A stretch of DNA of 12,563 bases from Acidobacteriota bacterium. GTDB lineage: Bacteria > Acidobacteriota > Terriglobia > Terriglobales > Acidobacteriaceae. Shown piece by piece: positions 1-5,389 of the stretch. The notes beneath the pieces are model-generated. The model worked only from the letters and a program-made list of their open reading frames with translations. It was not told the origin of the DNA and did not search any database. The stretch covers positions 1 through 12,563 of the forward strand of contig QIAR01000117.1 in the NCBI GenBank assembly GCA_003225595.1, written 5' to 3'. A program made the position numbers and the translations under genes. How positions within the stretch are numbered: the stretch's first letter is position 1; every line of letters begins with the position of its first letter.

Positions 1-580
1 AATCCTGCTGAGCTGTGACGCGAATTCCGCCTACACACTCGATGATCTCGATCACCTGCGGAAATTCGATCAATTCAATCTGCTGATGATCGAGCAGCCT
101 CTGTGGAACGACGATATTTACAATCACGCGCGCTTACAACGGGAGATCAAGACAAGCATCTGCCTGGATGAATCCATCCGCCACGCGCGCGATGCCGCGG
201 CTGCGGTAGAAACGGGCGCTTGCCGCATCGTCAACATTAAAGTGGGCCGGGTGGGTGGCTTCAGCGAAGCCAGGAAGGTGCACGATGTTTGCCAATCACA
301 CAATGTACCCGTGTGGTGCGGCGGGATGCTGGAATCAGGCGTAGGGCGCGCGCATAATATCGCGCTCTCCACTTTGGAGAATTTCCGCTTGCCCGGCGAT
401 GTTTCCGCTTCCAAACGTTATTGGCAAGAAGACATCATTGAGCCGGAGGTGACGGTGTCGCCGCAAGGTTTTATCCAAGTGGATGACCAAGCTGGCACGG
501 GTTACCGCGTGCGGGAAGACTTGATTGACCGGCTGACGGTGAGGAAAGAAATGATTCGCACAGGAATGGCCCAAGCCTGA
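1..580 (+). CDS. menC: o-succinylbenzoate synthase / N-acylamino acid racemase (MenC family), 3' part
   Basis: The frame is open from base 2, so the N-terminal part lies outside the window and about 192 residues are visible. MenC-type enolase-superfamily enzymes dehydrate SHCHC to o-succinylbenzoate in menaquinone synthesis; close relatives racemise N-acylamino acids. Metal ligands and catalytic residues are visible in the right order: Asp in CDANSAY (17-19), Glu in IEQPL (92-94), Asp in CLDES (167-169), and the general-base Lys in NIKVGRVGG (239-241). The C-terminal GGMLESGVGRAHN and LPGDVSASKRYW stretches are typical of the OSBS/NAAAR subgroup. The paired KxK lysine of the other barrel face would be upstream. 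No other men gene is in the window, so OSBS and racemase activity cannot be separated here. An internal ATG at 86 is not a start, because conserved barrel sequence precedes it. Confidence 0.93.
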   Translation, partial: ILLSCDANSAYTLDDLDHLRKFDQFNLLMIEQPLWNDDIYNHARLQREIKTSICLDESIRHARDAAAAVETGACRIVNIKVGRVGGFSEARKVHDVCQSHNVPVWCGGMLESGVGRAHNIALSTLENFRLPGDVSASKRYWQEDIIEPEVTVSPQGFIQVDDQAGTGYRVREDLIDRLTVRKEMIRTGMAQA

Positions 581-670
581 GGGAAGCGCTAGAGGTTCTT
601 CTCTTCGCTCACAATGACAATGCTTTGGGTAAACAGCAGCGGTGAGTTCGATTTCTACTTCGGTTTTTTT

Positions 671-1573
671 CTATCTTGTGTTGCCGCTCACATGGTTTTC
701 GGCGAGTAAGGCTTCCTGTTTCTTGAGGAGTGCAAATCCCTGCGCAAAGGTAAGGTTTCTCGGGACTGGGCGAAAATCGCTGTAGACCTCGTCGGATTTG
801 ATGGTGAGCCGTTTGAACATCATTATCTTACCGGTGAAATTGAGGTTCATATGGCTGATTTCCCAGCCGTTTCCGGGAACAGATGTCTGCTCGACGAGAA
901 AATGTCCTCCCTTGTCCAGATGGCCCAGAATCCCCCAGCCGAATCCAATGTCTCTGAATAGGGTGCCCTCGATTTTGGCAACGCGATTGCGCTTGGCGTC
1001 AATCAACAGAACGCCCTGCATTCCAGCGAGCACCTGCTCCACGCGAGAGGGCGGATTGTAGTTTGGGTTGGAACGGAACCTCAGGCGAACTAGTTCGTCC
1101 CCCGGCGCGCCAACCCCCTGTTTGCCAGTTTCGGTGCCGTCATACTGGTAGAGAAAGGCATCCGGCAGGGCCTTCATAATGCGCGTAGTACGCTCTTCGT
1201 CATCTTTTTCCTGTTTTCTTTTGTGCTGCAGTTCTGCCGGATTTTTCAGGAGGCGCTCCACTCGGGATTCTTCGGCCTGGCGCTGCTCCGGGGTGAGGGG
1301 CTTATCATTTAGGGCGATCAGTAGGCCTACCATGGCATCGCGGGTTTGCACGTAGAGCTTGGTTTGAGTGCCGCGCGGCGTTTCCTTCCGTGAACGGAAC
1401 ATATAACGTGCAGAGTCGTCAGTGGCTGCTTTGACCTCGTTCTGTACGGTCTTTCGAACCAGCTCGGCAGGCGCAACCGAGGGTGATTGTGTCTGCGCCA
1501 GCGCTACGCCTGCACAGATCACAAGGAGCAGAGCAGCAGTTATTTTTGCCTGTAATTTGGAGCACCCCATCAT
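671..1573 (-). CDS. Exported protein of unknown function (300 aa, Sec signal peptide)
   Basis: I do not recognise a characterised family. The protein starts with a clear Sec signal peptide: positive residues at 6-10, a hydrophobic core at about 11-25, and a likely cleavage site after VALA (residue 26) before Gln. A Cys at residue 4 precedes the hydrophobic core and is not a lipobox. The mature part has a charged, probably helical stretch at about residues 93-135 (LTPEQRQAEE..., many Lys/Glu/Arg), then a beta-rich region with regularly spaced aromatic and Gly residues. That pattern would suit a periplasmic or outer-membrane-associated fold, as in LolA/LppX-like proteins, but this is only a resemblance. 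The ATG at 1573 is chosen because GGAAGG (complement of 1581-1586) lies 7 nt upstream; a second ATG at 1570 is also possible. It converges on the menC-like gene. Confidence 0.85.
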   Translation of the reverse strand: MMGCSKLQAKITAALLLVICAGVALAQTQSPSVAPAELVRKTVQNEVKAATDDSARYMFRSRKETPRGTQTKLYVQTRDAMVGLLIALNDKPLTPEQRQAEESRVERLLKNPAELQHKRKQEKDDEERTTRIMKALPDAFLYQYDGTETGKQGVGAPGDELVRLRFRSNPNYNPPSRVEQVLAGMQGVLLIDAKRNRVAKIEGTLFRDIGFGWGILGHLDKGGHFLVEQTSVPGNGWEISHMNLNFTGKIMMFKRLTIKSDEVYSDFRPVPRNLTFAQGFALLKKQEALLAENHVSGNTR

Positions 1574-1771
1574 GAGTTTGCCTTCCGATTACGCCAGTTC
1601 ACCAGTTAGACGAGACCCAGCCCCTTACGCGTTGCATGGAACTGCTATCCTCAATAGTTTGTTGTAGCTTCGAATCGAATTGTGGTTGTGTCTCCTCATC
1701 CGGGCACGAAGGACTGTTCGACCGCGACCTCAAAGTATATTTTGTTGCCGATTATTGGTCGGGGAAATTCT

Positions 1772-1791
1772 CAACTGGAGTTGCCTGGCAA
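1772..1791. repeat. Two overlapping perfect dyads (operator-like)
   Basis: CAACT-GG-AGTTG (1772-1783) overlaps TTGCC-T-GGCAA (1781-1791). Both arms are perfect in each. The loops are too short for a good RNA hairpin, so a dimeric DNA-binding protein site is more likely than a structured RNA. They lie about 200 bp upstream of the exported-protein gene and about 300 bp upstream of the bactofilin gene. Short palindromes of this size do occur by chance. Confidence 0.3.
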
Positions 1792-1827
1792 TGTACTTCC
1801 ATTGTATCCGCGTGCGACAAGGGCTTT

Positions 1828-1891
1828 CCCTTCGACTGGACTCAGGGTCAAGATTCCGGCACGCGCTCAGACGCGCATAAACGCCTCAACT
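1828..1891 (+). repeat. Hairpin-containing intergenic repeat, copy 1
   Basis: The stretch 1844-1891 aligns with 2605-2654 at about 40 of 50 columns by hand count, including AGGGT, GATT, CGGCACGCG, GACG, TAAAC, CCTC and ACT. A stem-loop sits in the middle: GCGC (1863-1866), six-base loop TCAGAC, GCGC (1873-1876). A short upstream pairing CCCT (1828-1831) with AGGG (1844-1847) is also seen in copy 2. This copy ends about 200 bp before the bactofilin start. Its role is unknown; it could be a REP-like element, a protein site or a structured leader. Confidence 0.6.
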
Positions 1892-2077
1892 CTGGCTGTT
1901 ACCGCAAGCCTTGGGAATGGTTTAGAATCTAGCCTTCCTGTGTTTGCCGAGTTCCTCCAGCGCTATCCAGTATCGCGGCACGCTGGTGCATGTGAAAGGA
2001 CGAAAGCTGAAAAAAACTGGCAACTTCGGAAAAAGTGGGTCTGGAATTGATCCAGTAGCGGCCGAACAAATTGACCC

Positions 2078-2083
2078 AGGAGG
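2078..2083 (+). promoter_or_regulatory. Strong ribosome binding site of the bactofilin gene
   Basis: A full AGGAGG lies 9 nt upstream of the ATG at 2093. It fixes the start of the bactofilin gene and rules out translation of the overlapping frame beginning at 1944. Confidence 0.85.
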
Positions 2084-2092
2084 CTGCGCTTT

Positions 2093-2563
2093 ATGGAAAC
2101 GCCCAAAACGGCAGAGTTCGCGCTTATCGGAAAGTCAGTTGTGATCAAGGGTGAACTTTCCGGCAGTGAAGATTTGTATGTGGACGGCCAGGTGGAAGGC
2201 AGCATCGAACTGCGCGGGAATAGCCTCACGATCGGGCCGAACGGCCAAGTACACGCCAACATCAATGCTAGTGGCGTGATCGTTCAAGGCAAGCTGGACG
2301 GTAATGTCCAAGCCAGTGACCGAGTGGATCTCAGGAAGTCGGCCATCATGATGGGAGATATCGTGACGCAGCGTATCGCGGTTGAAGACGGCGCGTACTT
2401 CAAAGGGAAAGTTGAGATCCAGAAAGAGCCCGCAAGGCCCGAGCCCCAACCGGAAGCGAAGCGGGAGTCTGTGCCAGTGGGCAGCGTGGCGTCATCGGCT
2501 TCGGCTACGGGTTCGACGAGTTCCGGAGCGCCCCCGTCGGTGATTGCGGGACAGAAGAAGTAA
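2093..2563 (+). CDS. Bactofilin (polymer-forming cytoskeletal protein)
   Basis: Bactofilins self-assemble without nucleotide into filaments at the inner face of the membrane and scaffold cell-shape, stalk, chromosome or cell-wall machinery. The protein has 156 residues, the usual size. Residues of about 9-112 form the right-handed beta-helix domain, seen as short repeated beta-strand units with regularly spaced Gly and hydrophobics: SVVIKGELSGSEDLYVDGQV, then GSIEL, SLTIGPNGQV, GVIVQGKLDGNV and IAVEDGAYFKGKV. The N-terminal tail is short. The C-terminal tail (about 113-156) is low-complexity, rich in Pro, Glu, Ser and Ala and probably disordered. The start is set by a full Shine-Dalgarno sequence. 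The next gene on the same strand is a methyltransferase-like protein 144 bp downstream, and a repeat copy lies between them. No M23 peptidase, a frequent bactofilin neighbour in other phyla, is in the window. Confidence 0.95.
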   Translation: METPKTAEFALIGKSVVIKGELSGSEDLYVDGQVEGSIELRGNSLTIGPNGQVHANINASGVIVQGKLDGNVQASDRVDLRKSAIMMGDIVTQRIAVEDGAYFKGKVEIQKEPARPEPQPEAKRESVPVGSVASSASATGSTSSGAPPSVIAGQKK

Positions 2564-2592
2564 GCGCTCACAGGCTGAGCAAATAGGTCCTT

Positions 2593-2654
2593 CCCCTTGA
2601 GCTGAGGGTTACGATTTCGGCACGCGGCTGGGACGCCGCGTAAACACCTCGACT
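2593..2654 (+). repeat. Hairpin-containing intergenic repeat, copy 2
   Basis: This is the partner of the repeat at 1828-1891. The stem-loop here is a perfect 7-bp stem, ACGCGGC (2622-2628) and GCCGCGT (2635-2641), with loop TGGGAC. Compared with copy 1, one base has been added to each arm, so the stem is kept while lengthened by a pair; the six-base loop length is unchanged. The upstream CCCT (2594-2597) and AGGG (2605-2608) pairing is again present. The copy ends 53 bp before the methyltransferase-like start. No T-run directly follows, so a simple terminator is unlikely. Confidence 0.6.
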
Positions 2655-2707
2655 TTTCCGCGCTAAACTATGCGGTGCCAGGTTAAACCGGACGCCAGGA
2701 AGTGAAA

Positions 2708-3436
2708 ATGGCATCCGCTCCACAACATTTCATGAAACTGTTCCGTGGTGGTTCATCGACTGGATCGGGCCAGGCGCCAAAGCCGGCTCGATCGGCAGAG
2801 CGGTTGTCCCGCCGGTCCAGCGGACTTGTCGAGCTGACCCGTCATTGGGGATCGGTGGAAGGGCTCTGCATTCTCGATTTGGGAGCCACCTCGCCGGCAA
2901 ATATTCGCTACATGACGGAGCACGGGCACAAGATCTACAGTGAAGATCTGCTCGTCGCGTCCACTGACCCCTCCCTAGTCAAGAAGGACGAGTACGGGAA
3001 TCCGGTTCTCGATGAGAAACGCTTTCTTTCAGAAAACCTGGTCTACCCGGCTGCCCATTTCGACGCCGCACTGTGCTGGAATTTGCCTGATTACATGGAC
3101 GAGAGCCTGGTCAAGCCAGTGGTCGGGCGTTTATGGTCGGTGCTCAAGCCGGCTGGCCTACTGCTGGCCTTTTTTCATACTCGCGATGCTGGACCTGATG
3201 CCCCTTGCTACCGGTACCACATCGTCGGAAGCGATGTGTTGGAGATGCAGACCATCGTGGTACCAAAAGAAGTCCGGCGAGGGACAACAGGGGCGGCACA
3301 GACAGCAGCCGGTGCTGGCTTCCGCCTGCAGCGCGTCTTCAACAATCGTCATATCGAAAATCTCTTCCGTGATTTCGCTTCCATCAAGTTCTTTCTTGCC
3401 CGCGACAATGTAAGGGAAGTGCTGGTGATTCGGTAG
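2708..3436 (+). CDS. SAM-dependent methyltransferase-like protein with atypical motif I
   Basis: The protein has 242 residues. Residues of about 45-175 follow the class I methyltransferase order: motif I region CILDLGATSPANI (LDLGA at 56-60), an acidic end of strand two (IYSEDLL), a motif IV-like FDAALCWNLPDYM, and a post-motif LKPAGLLLAFFHT. Motif I lacks the usual GxGxG, because Ala-Thr-Ser-Pro follows the first Gly; SAM binding may be altered or lost. The N-terminal 40 residues are basic and Ser/Gly-rich, probably disordered. The ATG at 2708 is preferred over an in-frame GTG at 2702 because AGGA (2697-2700) is 7 nt from the ATG and only 1 nt from the GTG. It lies downstream of the bactofilin gene and converges on the FAD oxidoreductase. 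Its substrate is unknown. Confidence 0.8.
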   Translation: MASAPQHFMKLFRGGSSTGSGQAPKPARSAERLSRRSSGLVELTRHWGSVEGLCILDLGATSPANIRYMTEHGHKIYSEDLLVASTDPSLVKKDEYGNPVLDEKRFLSENLVYPAAHFDAALCWNLPDYMDESLVKPVVGRLWSVLKPAGLLLAFFHTRDAGPDAPCYRYHIVGSDVLEMQTIVVPKEVRRGTTGAAQTAAGAGFRLQRVFNNRHIENLFRDFASIKFFLARDNVREVLVIR

Positions 3437-3446
3437 TTCGGAACCC

Positions 3447-3476
3447 AGTTCTCGGTTCTCATTCTCAGTTTTCAGT
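3447..3476. repeat. Degenerate heptamer tandem repeat, block 1
   Basis: Units AGTTCTC, GGTTCTC, ATTCTC (one base short) and AGTTTTC follow one another, and another AGT begins after them. The block lies between two convergent genes, where no protein is coded. A block of the same heptamer type, in the opposite orientation, occurs at 10535-10562. Confidence 0.65.
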
Positions 3477-3484
3477 GCGCAAAT

Positions 3485-4624
3485 TCAACGGGTTTGGTGG
3501 ACCAGGTAGCGAGTGAGTCCCGGACTGCTCTGCAGGAACGATAGCAGAAGCCCACGCAAGGCCTGCGGCAATGCGAGCATGCGCCGGATTCTCGACGAAG
3601 CGCGGAAGACGGGCTGAAGGGTGTGTTCATAAGCCTTGCGATACGAGTCGGCTGCCTTTCCCAGCGAGTTTTCTCCCCTGAAAAATGGCTGCAATGATTT
3701 CGCCGCCAACGCGCTGCTGCGCAGCGCGAGCGATATGCCGTCGCCAACGAAAGGATCGACGAATCCGGCGGCATCGCCCGCCATGAGCACGGTTCCTTGT
3801 ACGGGCCGCGGGGGGCGGAAGAAGAGCGGTGAGGTCGTCACTGGTTCAGTGAGCGGCTGCCAATTTCCGCTGCGCTCGCGAAGTTGCAGGTTCTGCCAGA
3901 AGACGTCGAGCAGCGTGCTGGCGGTGTCTACACGGACCATGGCACAGACGTTGATGCGGTCTTTATCGCGGTCGATGGTGTTCTGATCCCCGTTCTTTGG
4001 GTCGGCACTCTGATCGGCCCCAAGCAGCCTTGCGGGTTGCACACCGCAGTAGCCGCCTTTGAAGAAATAAAGATCTACAGACTGTGACGGAGCCGATTCG
4101 GCAAAGTGAGCCTTAAGGCCGACCCACTTGTCACGGATGTTGCCATTTTCCTTGAGCGGCGCGGTGAGATTCGACCAACGCCCCGAGGTGTTGATGAGCG
4201 CACGGGCGTCGAATTCACCGAGGGAGGTGGAGACGGAGAATGGGCCATCGCCGCTGAAACGTTGCACCGTGGTCTGCTGGTGCGCTTCTACACCGCAATT
4301 TTGAGCGGCGTGCCAGAGCGTAGCGTCGAGGTCGAAACGGGCAATGCTGGCGGCGGCAGGAGTTATGGGGATCTCGATTACGCGATCGTCGACGAACAGC
4401 CGCGTGTGGGAGATGGGAATTGCCTGGTTGAGTAGAGCTTTATCGTGTGTCCCCAGCAGCGTAGAGAGTAAATCCAGCGACTCAGCTGAAACAAATTCAC
4501 CGCACACTTTGTGGCGTGGGTATCGGCCCCGTTCCAACAGCAATACTTGCGCACCGGCCCGAGCCGCCGCGATGGCCGCCGCTGACCCTGCAGGCCCGCC
4601 GCCAATGACGATGAGATCGTACAT
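3485..4624 (-). CDS. FAD-dependent oxidoreductase (geranylgeranyl reductase / FixC-like family)
   Basis: The protein has 379 residues with a Rossmann dinucleotide-binding start, IVIGGGPAGSA (GGGPAG at 8-13), and an acidic residue closing strand two (LLLERGR, Glu31). A YPRHKVCGE motif (35-43) follows, typical of the geranylgeranyl-reductase-like branch. Near residue 284 lies GDAAGFVDPFVGDGI, the second FAD-contacting motif. Members reduce isoprenoid double bonds or hydroxylate or halogenate aromatic substrates with FAD and NAD(P)H. The substrate cannot be read from the sequence. It starts 3 bp after the stop of a methyltransferase gene, and its GGAAGG ribosome site lies over that gene's last codons, so the two are probably translationally coupled and act in one pathway. 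Methyltransferase plus flavoprotein pairs tailor type III polyketides (SrsB/SrsC), a plausible but unproven parallel; no polyketide synthase is in the window. Confidence 0.88.
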   Translation of the reverse strand: MYDLIVIGGGPAGSAAAIAAARAGAQVLLLERGRYPRHKVCGEFVSAESLDLLSTLLGTHDKALLNQAIPISHTRLFVDDRVIEIPITPAAASIARFDLDATLWHAAQNCGVEAHQQTTVQRFSGDGPFSVSTSLGEFDARALINTSGRWSNLTAPLKENGNIRDKWVGLKAHFAESAPSQSVDLYFFKGGYCGVQPARLLGADQSADPKNGDQNTIDRDKDRINVCAMVRVDTASTLLDVFWQNLQLRERSGNWQPLTEPVTTSPLFFRPPRPVQGTVLMAGDAAGFVDPFVGDGISLALRSSALAAKSLQPFFRGENSLGKAADSYRKAYEHTLQPVFRASSRIRRMLALPQALRGLLLSFLQSSPGLTRYLVHQTR

Positions 4625-4627
4625 GGG

Positions 4628-5293
4628 CTACACCTTCCACGCGATCACGCCCATGCGGAACAGATAATGGCGACTGATCTCCACTCGCGCTGCACCCGTT
4701 TGCTTCAACATCTCTCGCATCTCTTCTGGAGTGTACGCCTGGCGGACAGAGGCAGGTGCATCGTGACGAGTGAGCCTGCTGTGATAGAGCGGGTATCCCG
4801 AGTAGACCATCGCCAAATGGATTGGATCTCGTACCAGGTCGTTGATCAGCACAGCGATGCGGCAGACACGTAGTGCTTCCTGGACGAATTGCACGAACTC
4901 ACCAGGATTCAAGTGGTGGGCGAATAGACCACAGCCAACGAGGTCGAAACTGGCGTCTCGTAATGGGATAGCCAGAGCATCGGCCGAGAGAGCGCGTGTG
5001 TGGTCGCGAATATGCGAGGGTGCCCGGTCGAGCAGTGTGACTTCCAGCGTGATGCCGCGCCGCTGCAAACGCTCGCGAACCATGTGCGGGACATCACCGG
5101 AACCGGCAGCTACCTCCAGGAGTGACAAAAAGGACTTGCCGACCACTTCGGCCACAAGCTCGATCATCCATTGCGTGGTGCTTATGCCACCAAACCAACG
5201 GTTTACGCGGCGAAGATCGGCGAGGGAAGCGGCGATTTCTGCAGGAGTGCCGCTATCGGTGTCGAGCAGTTCGCGGGTAGGTATCCGCTTCAT
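4628..5293 (-). CDS. Class I SAM-dependent methyltransferase
   Basis: The protein has 221 residues. Motif I is clear at 60-66 (EVAAGSG), followed by an acidic strand-two end LLDRAPSHI, a SADALAIPL segment as in UbiE-type enzymes, and motif IV SFDLVGCGLFAHHL. The N-terminal segment, RELLDTDSGTPAEIAASLADL with a following RRVNRWFGG, is the cap region I associate with methyltransferases encoded beside type III polyketide synthases or flavoprotein hydroxylases. It probably methylates a small hydrophobic or phenolic acceptor, but the substrate is inferred from context only. The ATG at 5293 has no recognisable Shine-Dalgarno sequence; the stretch before it is AT-rich. Its stop is 3 bp from the FAD oxidoreductase start. 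The exporter gene ends 96 bp upstream with a repeat in between, so read-through from that gene is possible. Confidence 0.9.
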   Translation of the reverse strand: MKRIPTRELLDTDSGTPAEIAASLADLRRVNRWFGGISTTQWMIELVAEVVGKSFLSLLEVAAGSGDVPHMVRERLQRRGITLEVTLLDRAPSHIRDHTRALSADALAIPLRDASFDLVGCGLFAHHLNPGEFVQFVQEALRVCRIAVLINDLVRDPIHLAMVYSGYPLYHSRLTRHDAPASVRQAYTPEEMREMLKQTGAARVEISRHYLFRMGVIAWKV

Positions 5294-5302
5294 TAAAAAT
5301 CA

Positions 5303-5386
5303 GTAACCACGAAGGACACGAAGTAACACGAAGGAAGCAAAGCGCCAATTTCTGCCTTGTGCTCCTTCGTATACTTTGTGGTTAAC
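5303..5386. repeat. Imperfect inverted repeat built from CACGAAGGA-like 9-mers
   Basis: The left arm contains GTAACCAC followed by CACGAAGGA (5308-5316), CACGAAGTA (5317-5325) and CACGAAGGA (5327-5335). The right arm, read on the other strand, gives GTTAACCACAAAG, then TACGAAGGA. TAACCAC (5304-5310) pairs with GTGGTTA (5378-5384). The element fills nearly all of the 96 bp between the exporter stop and the methyltransferase start. Similar CACGAAGGA/CACAGAGGA elements are common between genes in several soil phyla; in RNA the arms could fold into a long imperfect hairpin and affect read-through. Confidence 0.75.
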
Positions 5387-5389
5387 GCA

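Larger units (their letters stand above)
1574..2092. other. Intergenic region of about 520 bp without a convincing gene
   Basis: This lies between the divergent exported-protein gene (-) and the bactofilin gene (+) and must hold both promoters. Open frames of up to about 120 codons exist (for example 1682-2050 +), but they lack a ribosome binding site, show no domain-like composition, and three frames overlap, so none is called. Two perfect dyads abut at 1772-1791, and one copy of a hairpin-containing repeat sits at 1828-1891; both are listed separately. TAGAAT at 1923-1928 resembles a -10 element, but no good -35 lies 16-18 bp upstream, so no promoter is called. Confidence 0.6.

Noticed and set aside
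598..620. TTCTCTTCGCTCACAATGAC as a fragment of a dispersed repeat
   Set aside because: It recalls a common intergenic motif, but only one short copy is in the window and nothing pairs with it.
664..670. T-run after the menC-like gene as a rho-independent terminator
   Set aside because: No GC-rich stem ends directly before the run; only weak and distant pairings were found.
1636..2144. Overlapping open frames of 66-122 codons upstream of the bactofilin gene
   Set aside because: No ribosome binding site, no signal peptide or domain pattern, three frames overlap each other, and the longest spans the hairpin repeat; composition does not look coding.
2702..2707. GTG at 2702 as start of the methyltransferase-like gene
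   Set aside because: AGGA would be only 1 nt from it; the ATG at 2708 has proper spacing.
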